Assembly: GCA_029977845.1 (NCBI GenBank)
Contig: JAPOKC010000016.1
Coordinates: 1-60,872 of the forward strand
Length of the DNA: 60,872 nucleotides
Origin: Mycobacteriaceae bacterium
GTDB taxonomy: Bacteria; Actinomycetota; Actinomycetes; Mycobacteriales; Mycobacteriaceae
Direction of reading: 5' to 3'
Shown here: in pieces, positions 38,253 to 47,549 of the stretch
How the letters are laid out: each line of letters starts with the position of its first letter
Numbering within the stretch: the first letter of the stretch is position 1
Notes under the pieces: generated by a model
What the model was told of the DNA's origin: nothing
What the model saw: only the letters and a program-made list of their open reading frames with translations
Database searches by the model: none
Position numbers and translations under genes: made by a program

Positions 38253-38746
38253 TGGACGAACTCCACCTGCGACACCTTGAATCCCTCGCCAGTGGATGTG
38301 ACCGTGACACGGACCCGCCACTGTTTCGGCTGCTTCTCCGGCACCCCACGGTTGGCGGTCATGACGGTCATCGCCAGCAGAACCCGGCCCTCGTCGGCGT
38401 CGGCGGATTCGATGCCGGACTGGGTCACCGTGCCCACCGATTTGGACTCGGCTTTGCGGGCGGCCTCGGCGAACGGCTTGGCCCGTTGTTCGAAATCGTC
38501 CCGGAAGCTCCCGGTCGACGAGTCCAGGATCCGTTGAACGTCCTCATCGACGCGCTGGTGATCGATGGTGGTGAGGTTGACCGCACCCTGACGGGCAGCC
38601 TGCACCATCTCCTGGCGGCGATGTTCCTCGCGGCGGGTGGAGATATCGCGGTAGCCCAGCCACCCGGTCACCAGCACCAGCAACGCCAGGGCGATCAAGG
38701 CGATCCGGCGGCGGCTCGGCTGCGCTGCTGGTGCGTCGTCGCTCAC
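38249..38746 (-). CDS. Orphan Mce-associated membrane protein (first of pair)
   Basis: 165 aa. Cytosolic Arg-rich start, one helix (IALIALALLVLVTGWLGY), then a coiled, charged periplasmic stretch and a domain ending EKQPKQWRVRVTVTSTGEGFKVSQVEFVQ in pieces typical of Mce-associated proteins. GTG 38746 gives the right topology; the frame is open to 38791. Divergent from the hydrolase at 38809. Confidence 0.85.
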   Translation of the reverse strand: MSDDAPAAQPSRRRIALIALALLVLVTGWLGYRDISTRREEHRRQEMVQAARQGAVNLTTIDHQRVDEDVQRILDSSTGSFRDDFEQRAKPFAEAARKAESKSVGTVTQSGIESADADEGRVLLAMTVMTANRGVPEKQPKQWRVRVTVTSTGEGFKVSQVEFVQ

Positions 38747-38808
38747 CGGGTCGAGGCTACCGCCCGGCCTGCCGGGTAACGTGCAGAGCACCCCCTGAAA
38801 GGAGCCTC

Positions 38809-39660
38809 GTGATCGCTGGTTCGTCCATCGTCGAGTTCCGCGGAGCCGGTTCGGTGACCCTGATCGGCGACGAGTGGAACCGCGACGGCGCCGATCCGGA
38901 CCTGCCGACGATCCTGATGCTGCACGGCGGCGGCCAGAACAGGTTCTCCTGGAAGAACACCGGAGCTGTCCTGGCGGAGCAGGGCTTCCATGTGATCGCC
39001 CTCGATGCCCGTGGCCACGGCGACAGCGATCGTTCGCCGGGCGGCGAATACACCATCGAGCTGCTCGCCCGCGATGTGGCCGAGGTACTCGAGCAGATCG
39101 GCCGGCCGGTGGTGCTCGTCGGCGCCAGCATGGGCGGGATGACGGGCATCATGGCGGCGCGCCGGGCCGGGCCGCAGACGGTGACCAAGCTGGTGCTCGT
39201 CGACGTGGTACCCCGGTTCGAGAACGAGGGCAGCCATCGCATCCGCGACTTCATGACCCGCCACGTGCACGGTTTCGAGACACTCGAGCACGCAGCCGAC
39301 GCCATCGCCGAGTACCTGCCGCACCGCAAGCGGCCGAAGAATCTCGACGGACTCAAGAAGAACCTGCGCCACCGCGACGGCCGCTGGCATTGGCACTGGG
39401 ATCCGGCCTTCGTCACCGGTGCGAGCGACGACCCGTTCGTGATGGTCGAGGAACTCGAACGCGCGGCCATCGAGTTGCAGATCCCGATCCTGCTGATCCG
39501 CGGAAAACTCTCCGACGTGGTGAGCCCCGGAGGGGTTCAGGATTTTCTGGCCAAGGTGCCCAGTGCGGAGTTCGTCGAACTCTCCGATGCCGGGCACACC
39601 GCGGCCGGCGACGACAACGACGCCTTCAGCGAGGCTGTCGTGGCATTCCTGACCCGCTGA
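38809..39660 (+). CDS. Alpha/beta hydrolase (serine type)
   Basis: 283 aa. HGGGQNRFSW oxyanion loop, DARGHGDSD, nucleophile elbow GASMGG with Ser108, acid in IRGKLSDVVSP and His in SDAGHTAAGDD. General esterase or peroxidase-like hydrolase; substrate unknown. GTG 38809 with AAAGGAG 5 nt upstream. Monocistronic, followed by the decarboxylase 51 bp later on the same strand with its own promoter. Confidence 0.88.
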   Translation: MIAGSSIVEFRGAGSVTLIGDEWNRDGADPDLPTILMLHGGGQNRFSWKNTGAVLAEQGFHVIALDARGHGDSDRSPGGEYTIELLARDVAEVLEQIGRPVVLVGASMGGMTGIMAARRAGPQTVTKLVLVDVVPRFENEGSHRIRDFMTRHVHGFETLEHAADAIAEYLPHRKRPKNLDGLKKNLRHRDGRWHWHWDPAFVTGASDDPFVMVEELERAAIELQIPILLIRGKLSDVVSPGGVQDFLAKVPSAEFVELSDAGHTAAGDDNDAFSEAVVAFLTR

Positions 39661-39699
39661 AACTGAGCTGAATCGCCGGTTTCGGCTTTCCGCCCTCGG

Positions 39700-39705
39700 T
39701 ATCTT
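39700..39705 (+). promoter_or_regulatory. -10 element of kdc (leaderless)
   Basis: TATCTT, six bases (CGGCCG), then ATG 39712. Confidence 0.6.
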
Positions 39706-39711
39706 CGGCCG

Positions 39712-41385
39712 ATGAGCCAACCGACAGTTGCCGAGTACACGCTGACCCGCCTCGCCCAGCTGGGCATCGACAAAGTCTTCGGGGTTCCCGGCGACTACGC
39801 GTTCACAGTGAACGACGCCGTCGAGGTCATCAAAGGCCTCGAGTGGGTGGCGTGCGCCAACGAACTCAATGCCGCCTATGCCGCCGACGGGTACGCACGT
39901 ATCCGCGGCGCGGCGATCCTGTCCACCACCTACGGGGTGGGCGAACTGTCCGCCCTCAACGGGGTGATGGGCAGCAAGGCGCACCGACTACCGGTCTTCC
40001 ACATCGTCGGCATGCCCAGTGAACGCATCCAGCATCTGAACTTGATCACCCACCACAACCTCGGCGACACCCGCTACGACCGCTACCACGAGATCTCGGC
40101 ATCGGCGACCTGCGTCTCGGCGCGACTGACCCCGGACAACTGCATCGACGAACTCGAGCGCGTCATCCGGGAGGCGCTGCGACAATCCATGCCGGCCTAC
40201 ATCGTGATCTCCGAAGTCAACGGACTGATGCCGGTCATCGGCAAGCCGGTGAAAGGCGTGCCACTGGCCAAGATCAAGCGCCAGCACAGCGACCCGACGG
40301 AACTGGCCGCCGCCGTCGAGGCCATCTCGGCCAAAATCGCTGCGGCACAACACCCAGTGGCCACGATCACAACCCTGCCGCAGCACTACGGGGTCGCCGA
40401 GAAGGCTGTCAAGCTCGTCAGTAAGGCTGATATACCCGTTGCACTGACCCCCAACGACAAGGGCGTCGTCGACGAGTCGCTGCCCCAGTACATCGGCCTG
40501 TATTCGGGAGCCGGCTCTCAACCGGCGGCGGTTCGCAACATCGTCGAGAACGCCGATCTGATCCTGGACATCGGTGGGGTGATGCTCTTCGAACTCAACA
40601 CCGGGTTCTGGGGCGATATGCTCGACACCGATCGCGCAATCTGCATCCACGACAACTGGGTGCGCAACGGCACTGACATCTACCTCAACGTCGCGATCGA
40701 GGACGTCCTCGATGGGTTGATCAGGAAGGTCAAGCCGCACAAGCGATCGGACTCGCCGGCCTACGGCCAGTTGGAGATGACCGGCGCGGCCAAAGATCGG
40801 TTGAATTCGGCAAATTTCTACCCCCGCCTGCAGCGACGGCTGAAGGCCGGCGACACCCTCGTGATCGAGACGGGCACCTGCATGTTGCATCTCAACGGGA
40901 TGCGGCTGCCCGCCGGAGTGGGCGCCCAAGGACAGGGAATGTGGGGCTCGATCGGCTGGGCCACCCCGGCAACCCTTGGGGTCACGATGGCCAAGAATTC
41001 CGGTGATACCTGGCTGGTCACCGGAGACGGGGCTCATCAACTCACACTCAACGAAATCGCCGTGATGGGCCGCTACGGCATCACGCCGCGGATCTTCGTG
41101 CTCAACAACGGTCTCTACGGGGTCGAGGACGTCATCAGCGAACGCGGCCACGAATACGACAACCTCGCTCCGGTCAATTACCACCTGCTACCCGAGGCGT
41201 TCGGCTGTAAGAACTGGCTCACGGCGAAGGTGGGCACGGTCGGCGAATTGGACAGGATCCTCGACAGGATCGACAAGCACAAGGGTGCGGCTTATGTCGA
41301 GGTGGTGATTCCCAACGAGGAGAGCCAGCCGCTCCCCGATGAAGTGATCGACCGCGCCTACAAGCTGCGCACGCCGAGAGGCTGA
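39712..41385 (+). CDS. kdc: Thiamine-diphosphate 2-keto-acid decarboxylase
   Basis: 557 aa of the pyruvate/indolepyruvate decarboxylase family. Cofactor-activating Glu51 (ANELNAAYAADG), the His pair 114-115 (THHNLGD), and the ThDP motif from Gly438-Asp439-Gly440 to Asn-Asn (VLNNGLYG) are all present. It decarboxylates branched or aromatic 2-keto acids to aldehydes. M. tuberculosis Rv0853c is the known relative, located elsewhere, so this is not part of the Rv1178-Rv1095 backbone. Confidence 0.92.
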   Translation: MSQPTVAEYTLTRLAQLGIDKVFGVPGDYAFTVNDAVEVIKGLEWVACANELNAAYAADGYARIRGAAILSTTYGVGELSALNGVMGSKAHRLPVFHIVGMPSERIQHLNLITHHNLGDTRYDRYHEISASATCVSARLTPDNCIDELERVIREALRQSMPAYIVISEVNGLMPVIGKPVKGVPLAKIKRQHSDPTELAAAVEAISAKIAAAQHPVATITTLPQHYGVAEKAVKLVSKADIPVALTPNDKGVVDESLPQYIGLYSGAGSQPAAVRNIVENADLILDIGGVMLFELNTGFWGDMLDTDRAICIHDNWVRNGTDIYLNVAIEDVLDGLIRKVKPHKRSDSPAYGQLEMTGAAKDRLNSANFYPRLQRRLKAGDTLVIETGTCMLHLNGMRLPAGVGAQGQGMWGSIGWATPATLGVTMAKNSGDTWLVTGDGAHQLTLNEIAVMGRYGITPRIFVLNNGLYGVEDVISERGHEYDNLAPVNYHLLPEAFGCKNWLTAKVGTVGELDRILDRIDKHKGAAYVEVVIPNEESQPLPDEVIDRAYKLRTPRG

Positions 41386-41386
41386 G

Positions 41387-41908
41387 TCAGGCGATTCCCC
41401 AGACCGCCAACGCATTGCCCTTCGGGTCGCGGAGCACCACCCGGGTGATCGCCTGCCCCTCCGGGACGTCGAAGGCGACGTGAGCGGACAGTGATTGTCC
41501 CGCGGTGAGTTTCCCGGAGTCGACGTCAGGTCGCACCGCACCTATGGCGGGCGGGAAGTTCACGCCGTCGGCGGCCTTGGCCACGAAGTAGTAGCCGTTG
41601 TAGGCGGTGGTTCCGGTTTGGGCATCGATGACCACATCGACGGCGTACATGGTGCCCCGCGGCGGGACGATCTGAGCGTCGACGGGAACGGGGCGCAGGT
41701 TGGACACCGTGTAGGCCGCGGTGGCTCCGGACTCGGTGACGGTCAGGGTCGTACCGAAGGGGCCGGCCTGCACCACCGGCGCCGCCGTTGTGGTCGTGTC
41801 CGCCTCGGGCGCGAAGGTGGGCGCCGTGGCCGGAGTGCTCGTTTGGCATCCCGAAACCGCCATCGCGACCGAGACCAGAACGATCGCGCCACGCAGTGCC
41901 ATGCTCAT
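41387..41908 (-). CDS. DUF4352-type lipoprotein
   Basis: 173 aa. Signal peptide with lipobox AVSGC (Cys17 or so from ATG 41908), Thr/Ala-rich linker (EADTTTTAAPVV), then an immunoglobulin-like domain (TYAVDVVIDAQTG-type, YYFVAKAADGVNFPP, LTAGQSLSAHVAFDVPEGQAI) of the DUF4352/telomeric-repeat-like group. Anchored outside the membrane; ligand unknown. Convergent with kdc and divergent from the small membrane gene. Confidence 0.85.
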   Translation of the reverse strand: MSMALRGAIVLVSVAMAVSGCQTSTPATAPTFAPEADTTTTAAPVVQAGPFGTTLTVTESGATAAYTVSNLRPVPVDAQIVPPRGTMYAVDVVIDAQTGTTAYNGYYFVAKAADGVNFPPAIGAVRPDVDSGKLTAGQSLSAHVAFDVPEGQAITRVVLRDPKGNALAVWGIA

Positions 41909-41933
41909 CCGGCCATTCTGGCACTCCCGGCCA

Positions 41934-41939
41934 TACCCT
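41934..41939 (+). promoter_or_regulatory. -10 element of the gene at 41946 (leaderless)
   Basis: TACCCT, six bases (GTGAAC), then GTG 41946. It decides the start of a gene whose frame is open 75 codons further upstream. Confidence 0.55.
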
Positions 41940-41945
41940 GTGAAC

Positions 41946-42302
41946 GTGGACCTGTTGCGCGAGATCGTCGTGTTCGGACATCTGATCGGCTTTGCGGTGA
42001 CCTTCGGGGCGTGGGTTTCCGAAGCGGCCGCACGCCGCTTCCTGTTCACCCCGGTGATGAACGCCGGGTTGCTGCTGTCCTTCCTCACCGGACTTGTCCT
42101 GGCCGCACCGTGGCCGGCAGGCGAGGAGATCAACTACCCCAAGATCGTCGCCAAACTGGTGATCCTGGTGTTCGTGGGCGCCCTGATCGGCATGGGCATG
42201 GCCCGTCAGCGTAAATCCGGCGAACCGGCCGCGCGGCCCGTCTTCATCACCGTCGGAGTGCTGCTGTTCCTGGCGGCCGGGATCGGTCTGTTCTGGCAGT
42301 AG
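41946..42302 (+). CDS. Small integral membrane protein
   Basis: 118 aa with three to four helices (IVVFGHLIGFAVTFGAWVSE, AGLLLSFLTGLVLAAPW, IVAKLVILVFVGALIGMGMA, FITVGVLLFLAAGIGLFW). His11 and the GxxxW segment in helix 1 recall small cytochrome-like or DUF-type membrane proteins but no cofactor motif is certain. Start from the leaderless promoter. Function unknown. Confidence 0.8.
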   Translation: MDLLREIVVFGHLIGFAVTFGAWVSEAAARRFLFTPVMNAGLLLSFLTGLVLAAPWPAGEEINYPKIVAKLVILVFVGALIGMGMARQRKSGEPAARPVFITVGVLLFLAAGIGLFWQ

Positions 42303-42366
42303 GTCTGGCCTTCCACCACAACCGATTCCGGCGCGCGGCCGGAATTCTGTGGCAGCATCGGCGCTT

Positions 42367-43908
42367 ATGGGCCGGGTGTGCGCTCTTGCGATCGCAGCGG
42401 GATTCGGCGCGGCTGTGGCCTTGAGCGCTCCGGCGACAGCAGACGCCGCCCCGGCCGAGACGTCGGGATCATCCGCCAACGCGGGACCCAGGACAGCGGC
42501 ACCCCGCAAACGCAGCGCCGACTCCCCGGTGTCATGGACGGTGCTGGCAGCGGCCCGCCGCGAAATCGGCCAGGATTCGGCGCGGAATCTTTCCGCAGCC
42601 GCGGTACTGAACCGGCCGCCGGTGATCTCCGCGGTGAGCGTCAGCGTCCCCAATTCCGCAACCGGCATCGTGACCGGGACCGTCAAGGCGACCGATCCCA
42701 ATGGCGACAGGTTGACCTACAAGGCGACGACGTCGACCAACGCGAAGGTGACGGTCACAGCCGCCGGAGTCTTCACCTACACCCCGACGGCTTCGGCGCG
42801 GCATGCCGCCGCCCGGGCAGGTGCGGCGACCTCGGTCACGACCGACACGGTGACGTTCACCGTCACCGATGCGAAGGGGGCATCGGTCACCAAAGCCGTG
42901 ACTCTGGCAATCAGCCCGCAGAACGCGGCCCCGGTGAAATCGGCTGTGTCGATGGGCAGCCCCAACGGCGTGACCGGGACGGTGACCGGAACGGTGAGCG
43001 CGACCGACGCCGACCGGGACACCCTGACCTACAGTGTCCCGGCCTTTACCGCCAAGGGCAGCGTCTCGATCAACGCGAACACCGGCGCCTTCAACTACAC
43101 CCCGACGGCCAAGGCACGCGACACCGCAGCCGCGTCGGGGGCCAAGGCCACCGACCGGACCGATGGTTTCACCGTCACCGTCACCGACGGTTACGGAGGC
43201 AAGACGGCGGTGGCGGTGACGGTGCCGGTCAGCCCGGATGCGCTCATCGGTCTCGGCAGGGGCGAGACCTCGCCGGAGAGCCATCTGTTCTTCGACGGAA
43301 TACCGGCCGGAACCCGAATCGTGGAAGTCCAGACGCACGTCATAGTCGACCAGGTTCCGCTCGTCGGCCTCAACTTCTTCGCACTCCAGGTCGACTTCCC
43401 CAACCAGACCTGGGCCCACGGCGGACCGCAATTCAACGACGGCCTCAACAAGCTGGCCAACTGGGGCGGCCTGGTGGACCACGGCGGGGGCGCGGCCGAC
43501 TACGAACAGATCAACTGGGCGACCGATCTGTCACTCATCGACAGCGGCGAGGACAAGCCGAACACCGTTGCCTGGCAGTGGGATTCAGGCCGTGAGTACA
43601 TCCTCAGCATCTCACGGGGCGACAGGATCGTCCTTCCGGCGGGCATCAACACCGCACATGACAACGTCATGCTCCCGGAACGGACCATGTGGGTGTGGAA
43701 CTTCACCATCACGCCGGCCGACGGCAAGGGTGAGGCGTTCACCTCGAGGCTGTTCGACTCCGCGGATTACATCGCCTGGTTCTGCGAATGGAACGAGTCG
43801 GGATACGGGTCATTGTCCGAACAGCAGCACGCCCGCTGGTCGATTCCGGTCTACCGGGTGGAGGGATCGACTGACTACCGGCGACCCCCTACGTGGTATC
43901 GCGGCTGA
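42367..43908 (+). CDS. Secreted cadherin/VCBS-like repeat protein with novel C-terminal domain
   Basis: 513 aa. Signal peptide to about residue 28. Two Ig/cadherin-like repeats about 100 residues apart begin VTGTVKATDPNGDRLTY (102) and VTGTVSATDADRDTLTY (202); each ends in FTVTDAKG/VTVTDGYGG and carries the Asp/Asn pattern of Ca-binding bacterial repeats. From about 285 a 230-residue domain follows with many Trp residues (WAHGGPQFND, INWATDLSLIDSG, WQWDSGREYIL, WVWNFTI, WFCEWNESGYG) that I do not recognise; it could bind carbohydrate. No anchor is seen. An in-frame GTG at 42349 would add six residues before the signal. Confidence 0.8.
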   Translation: MGRVCALAIAAGFGAAVALSAPATADAAPAETSGSSANAGPRTAAPRKRSADSPVSWTVLAAARREIGQDSARNLSAAAVLNRPPVISAVSVSVPNSATGIVTGTVKATDPNGDRLTYKATTSTNAKVTVTAAGVFTYTPTASARHAAARAGAATSVTTDTVTFTVTDAKGASVTKAVTLAISPQNAAPVKSAVSMGSPNGVTGTVTGTVSATDADRDTLTYSVPAFTAKGSVSINANTGAFNYTPTAKARDTAAASGAKATDRTDGFTVTVTDGYGGKTAVAVTVPVSPDALIGLGRGETSPESHLFFDGIPAGTRIVEVQTHVIVDQVPLVGLNFFALQVDFPNQTWAHGGPQFNDGLNKLANWGGLVDHGGGAADYEQINWATDLSLIDSGEDKPNTVAWQWDSGREYILSISRGDRIVLPAGINTAHDNVMLPERTMWVWNFTITPADGKGEAFTSRLFDSADYIAWFCEWNESGYGSLSEQQHARWSIPVYRVEGSTDYRRPPTWYRG

Positions 43909-44008
43909 ATTCCTTACCGAAGAAGAGCGCCGAGGCGTAGTCGAGAGTCAAGCCGCGGTTCTTGATCTCCCAAGCGATGGCAGAGAACTGCCCCACGGCA
44001 CTCGTCAT
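43889..44008 (-). CDS. Possible small ORF (39 aa) or gene remnant
   Basis: The 195-bp gap between 43908 and 44104 is not empty on the minus strand. From ATG 44008 it reads MTSAVGQFSAIAWEIKNRGL and ends FFGKEFSRDTT. The amino acid pattern is protein-like and about 80 percent of third positions are G/C. No ribosome site is clear, and the end overlaps the secreted protein gene by 20 bp. It may be the C-terminal remnant of a lost gene. No family recognised. Confidence 0.3.
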   Translation of the reverse strand: MTSAVGQFSAIAWEIKNRGLTLDYASALFFGKEFSRDTT

Positions 44009-44103
44009 CGGTGGCGCCGACGGTGCCGCTCTCGATCACCAGTCGGTCTTAGTAGCCATATCACCGGCCAGTCACTGTCAGCCCATTCTGGCATCATGGG
44101 TTC

Positions 44104-44331
44104 ATGGGGGAGATGAATCGTGATCAGTGGGCCGCAATGAGTGACGACGAAATACTCGCTCACTACCGGCGGCGACACACATACTGCGACCTGGCCTGGG
44201 CCAAGGCGCGGCACCGAGAGGCGCTGAGGTGGTGGCACCTTCGCGACATGGTGAAGCAGCGTGCCGACCGGGAGCGGCAGGCAGAGCAGGAGCGGATACG
44301 CCGCAAGTTGTTCGGTGAACCTGCCCTGTGA
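44104..44331 (+). CDS. Small charged hypothetical protein
   Basis: 75 aa, predicted mostly helical: MSDDEILAHYRRRHTYCDLAWAKARHREALRWWHLRDMV, shown here in pieces, then a Glu/Arg/Gln coiled segment (RADRERQAEQERIRRKL). One Cys, three Trp close together. ATG 44104 or ATG 44113 are possible starts. It could be a DNA- or protein-binding helix pair of phage or plasmid style, but no family is recognised. Confidence 0.55.
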   Translation: MGEMNRDQWAAMSDDEILAHYRRRHTYCDLAWAKARHREALRWWHLRDMVKQRADRERQAEQERIRRKLFGEPAL

Positions 44332-44353
44332 TTACACCTTCTTGGACGCGTTT

Positions 44354-45433
44354 CTAGACGTTGAACCGGAACTCGACCACGTCACCGTCGTGCATGACGT
44401 AGTCCTTGCCCTCCATGCGCACCTTGCCGGCGGCCTTGGCCGCCGCCATCGAACCCGCTTCGGCGAGATCGGTGAATGAGACCACCTCGGCCTTGATGAA
44501 ACCCTTCTCGAAGTCGGTGTGGATCACCCCGGCCGCCTTGGGGGCGGTGTCGCCCTGGTGGATCACCCAGGCACGGGCCTCCTTGGGCCCGGCCGTGAGA
44601 TAGGTCTGCAGCTTCAGGGTGTGAAAGCCGGCACGCGCCAACGCATCCAGACCGCGCTCGGTCTGCCCGATCGACTCCAGCAGTTCTCCCGCCGACTCGT
44701 CGTCGAGTTCCTGCAACTCCGATTCGATCTTGGCGTCCAGGAACACCGCGTCGGCCGGAGCGACCAGGGCCCGCAACTCGGCGATCTTGGCTTCGTCCGC
44801 CAGCACCGACTCGTCGGCGTTGAAGACGTACAGAAAGGGTTTGGTGGTCAGCAGGTTCAGCTCGCGAAGCAGCGCGCTGTCCACCTTCGCACCGGCGGCG
44901 AACAACGTCGTGCCCTCGTTGAGGAACTGCTGAGCGGCCAGCGCCGCCTCGTGGACGGGTTTGCGCTCCTTGTTGTTGCGCGCTTCCTTCTCCAGTCGGG
45001 GCAACGCCTTCTCCAGGGTCTGCATATCGGCGAGGATCAGCTCTGTCTCGATCACCTCGATGTCCGAGCGCGGATCCACCTTCCCGTCGACGTGAACGAC
45101 GTCGTCGTCGGCGAAGACCCGGACCACCTGACAGATCGCGTCGCACTCGCGGATGTTGGCCAGGAACTTGTTACCCAGCCCGGCCCCCTCGGAGGCGCCC
45201 TTCACGATGCCGGCGATGTCGACGAAGGTCACCGGCGCCGGCAGGATGCGCTCGGAGCCGAACATCTCGGCCAGCGTGGACAGCCGCGGGTCGGGCAGCG
45301 GGACCACGCCCTCGTTGGGCTCGATGGTGGCGAACGGGTAGTTGGCCGCCAGAACGTTGTTGCGGGTCAGCGCATTGAAGAGGGTGGATTTCCCGACGTT
45401 GGGCAGACCGACGATTCCGAGGCTCAGGCTCAC
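44354..45433 (-). CDS. ychF: Redox-regulated ATPase YchF (OLA1 family)
   Basis: 359 aa. P-loop GLPNVGKST (9-17), NYPF, DIAG (72-75) and the specificity motif NADE (205-208) instead of NKxD, the feature that gives this Obg-family member ATP preference. A coiled-coil hairpin and a C-terminal TGS domain (LQTYLTAGPKEARAW, RMEGKDYVMHDGDVVEFRFNV) follow. Binds ribosomes and acts in stress responses. GTG start. Divergent from the DUF6542 gene. Confidence 0.95.
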   Translation of the reverse strand: MSLSLGIVGLPNVGKSTLFNALTRNNVLAANYPFATIEPNEGVVPLPDPRLSTLAEMFGSERILPAPVTFVDIAGIVKGASEGAGLGNKFLANIRECDAICQVVRVFADDDVVHVDGKVDPRSDIEVIETELILADMQTLEKALPRLEKEARNNKERKPVHEAALAAQQFLNEGTTLFAAGAKVDSALLRELNLLTTKPFLYVFNADESVLADEAKIAELRALVAPADAVFLDAKIESELQELDDESAGELLESIGQTERGLDALARAGFHTLKLQTYLTAGPKEARAWVIHQGDTAPKAAGVIHTDFEKGFIKAEVVSFTDLAEAGSMAAAKAAGKVRMEGKDYVMHDGDVVEFRFNV

Positions 45434-45500
45434 AGGGTCAAGAGTCTAGGAGCAGGCACGCCGGGTGCTGCGCTGGCAGCCCACGGCAAGGTTGAGCCGG

Positions 45501-45506
45501 TACGGT
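45501..45506 (+). promoter_or_regulatory. -10 element of the DUF6542 gene (leaderless)
   Basis: TACGGT, six bases (CTAGGG), then GTG 45513. Confidence 0.55.
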
Positions 45507-45512
45507 CTAGGG

Positions 45513-46490
45513 GTGCCAGATCAGCGTTCCGCGCACCCCGATATCCCGGGTGTGCCGCCGTGGACCGCGGTGCTGATCGCGGTGAGCGCCACCCTGGCCG
45601 GTTTCGCGATCGAGGCCGGATTGGGCCACCAGGAACTCGGCTTCATCTTCGCCGCGTTCTACGCGATCGGCTGCATCGCCGCGGTGCTGGCGGTGCGGCA
45701 CAGCGGCATCTTCACCGCAGTGATCCAGCCGCCGCTACTGCTGTTCGTCGCGGTTCCGCTGGCCTACTTCCTGTTCCACGGATCCAGCTTCACCGGGCTC
45801 AAGGACATCCTCATCTCCTGCGGCTACCCGCTGATCGAGCGTTTCCCGCTGATGCTGTTCACCTCCGCCGCGGTGCTGCTGATCGGGATGGGTCGCTGGT
45901 GGCTCGCGATGGGCCGGGACAACACCGCCGCCGCCGACCGCAACGCTGATACCTCCCCCGGGCAGCCGGGAATGTTGGCCGGCCTGGCCGCGAAGTTCGC
46001 CTCGTTCTCCCGTCCGGCCACCGACCGGGAGCCGCGGCACGGGGCGCGTGTCGGACGGCCGCCACGACAACCCCGGCCCGAGCGGCCGCCGCGCGCCCAG
46101 CGGCCGGCGGATCCGACGCGTTCACGCCGCGCGCGCAGCGACGAGTACGACGGGTACGCGCCGCGACCGCGCCGCCAGGCGCCACGCGGCTCAATGCGGG
46201 ACCACGATCCGCGCGATCGTCCCCGCCGTCCCCGCGAAGGCGAGCGCCGCACTCCCCCGCCGTCGCGCCGCGATCCGCGTGAGCGCAGTCGCGATGACCG
46301 TTACGACGCTCCGCGGGCCCCCTATCGGGATCCATACCGCGAGTCCCACCGCGACCCGTACGACTACCCATCAGAGCCGCCGCGTCGCCGACCCGCACCG
46401 GGAAACTCCAACGGGACCCATCACCCGGTGTCCCGGGTGCGGTATCGCAGCGACGAGTTGCCCGAGGACCGCCGACGCCGCGAACGCTAG
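45513..46490 (+). CDS. DUF6542 membrane protein, Rv1111c-like
   Basis: 325 aa. Four helices in the first 135 residues ([79 protein letters not shown]), then about 180 residues of Arg/Pro/Asp-rich disordered tail. The tail is very basic and may bind nucleic acid or membrane. The GTG start sits six bases after TACGGT; the stop overlaps the ispH stop by 3 bp. Function unknown. Confidence 0.85.
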   Translation: MPDQRSAHPDIPGVPPWTAVLIAVSATLAGFAIEAGLGHQELGFIFAAFYAIGCIAAVLAVRHSGIFTAVIQPPLLLFVAVPLAYFLFHGSSFTGLKDILISCGYPLIERFPLMLFTSAAVLLIGMGRWWLAMGRDNTAAADRNADTSPGQPGMLAGLAAKFASFSRPATDREPRHGARVGRPPRQPRPERPPRAQRPADPTRSRRARSDEYDGYAPRPRRQAPRGSMRDHDPRDRPRRPREGERRTPPPSRRDPRERSRDDRYDAPRAPYRDPYRESHRDPYDYPSEPPRRRPAPGNSNGTHHPVSRVRYRSDELPEDRRRRER

Positions 46491-47482
46491 CGTCGCTTTA
46501 CCCGGATCTCCCGGGGCAGCGCGAAGACCGTCGTCTCACTCGCGGTCGTCACGGTTTGCACTGTGTCGTAACCGAATTCGCTGAGCCGATCGAGTACACC
46601 GCGCACCAGGATCTCCGGCACCGAGGCGCCGGAGGTCACTCCCACCGTCTGGACACCGTCGAGCCAGGACGGGTCGATGTCCTCGGCGTAGTCGACCAGA
46701 TGGGCCGCCTTCGCACCCGCGCCCAGCGCCACCTCCACCAGGCGCACCGAGTTCGACGAATTGCGTGACCCGACGACGATCACCAGATCGCACTCGGGGG
46801 CCATCGCCTTCACCGCGCCCTGCCGGTTCTGGGTGGCGTAGCAGATGTCGTCGCTCGGCGGATCCTGCAGAGTGGGAAAGCGCTCACGCAGCCGCTGCAC
46901 GGTCTCCATGGTCTCGTCGACACTGAGGGTGGTCTGCGACAGCCAGATCAGCTTGTCCTCATCGCGGACGGTGACCGACGCCACGGCATCGGGTCCGTCG
47001 ACCAGCTGGACGTGATCGGGTGCCTCCCCCGCGGTGCCGATGACCTCCTCATGGCCCTCGTGACCGATAAGCAGGATGTCGTAGTCCTCCCGGGCGAACC
47101 GTTTGGCCTCGTTGTGCACCTTGGTCACCAGCGGACAGGTGGCGTCGATGACCTCGAGGTTGCGCTGCGCGGCACTCTGATGCACGGTCGGGGCGACACC
47201 GTGGGCGGAGAAGACCACCACAGAGCCCTCCGGAACCTCGTCGGTCTCGGCGACGAACACCGCGCCGGCCTTGGCCAGTGTCTCGACCACGTGCCGGTTG
47301 TGCACGATCTCGTGCCGGACGTAGACGGGGGCGCCGTGCTTCTCAAGGGCACGCTCCACCGTCTCGACGGCCCGGTCCACCCCGGCGCAGTAGCCGCGGG
47401 GTTCGGCGAGCAGAACCCGCTTGCCCTTGGCAGCGGCCGAATCAGTGGTGCCGGGCATCCCCATATCAACGGTCGGCGGCAT
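46487..47482 (-). CDS. ispH: HMB-PP reductase IspH (LytB)
   Basis: Last enzyme of the MEP isoprenoid pathway, reducing HMBPP to IPP and DMAPP with a 4Fe-4S cluster. 331 aa. Cluster cysteines 32 ([12 protein letters not shown]), 117 (DATCPLV) and 215 (ICYATQNRQ). [16 protein letters not shown] and [10 protein letters not shown] are further active-site segments. The N-terminal [11 protein letters not shown] tail agrees with M. tuberculosis LytB2. The ferredoxin at 1.8 kb is a possible electron donor, inferred only. Confidence 0.97.
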   Translation of the reverse strand: MPPTVDMGMPGTTDSAAAKGKRVLLAEPRGYCAGVDRAVETVERALEKHGAPVYVRHEIVHNRHVVETLAKAGAVFVAETDEVPEGSVVVFSAHGVAPTVHQSAAQRNLEVIDATCPLVTKVHNEAKRFAREDYDILLIGHEGHEEVIGTAGEAPDHVQLVDGPDAVASVTVRDEDKLIWLSQTTLSVDETMETVQRLRERFPTLQDPPSDDICYATQNRQGAVKAMAPECDLVIVVGSRNSSNSVRLVEVALGAGAKAAHLVDYAEDIDPSWLDGVQTVGVTSGASVPEILVRGVLDRLSEFGYDTVQTVTTASETTVFALPREIRVKRR

Positions 47483-47536
47483 GGAATCAGACTACTTTCT
47501 CCCCTGCGTTCCCTCCGGCGCAGGCGGGACGGGCCG

Positions 47537-47542
47537 TACGCT
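47537..47542 (+). promoter_or_regulatory. Putative -10 element of the gene at 47550
   Basis: TACGCT, seven bases, then ATG 47550; near-leaderless layout for the first gene of the xseA-xseB operon. Confidence 0.45.
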
Positions 47543-47549
47543 GGTGCCC

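Noticed and set aside
41526..42701. 391-codon minus frame opposite 41946-42701
   Set aside because: Shadow frame; the plus strand has helices, a signal peptide and a leaderless promoter.
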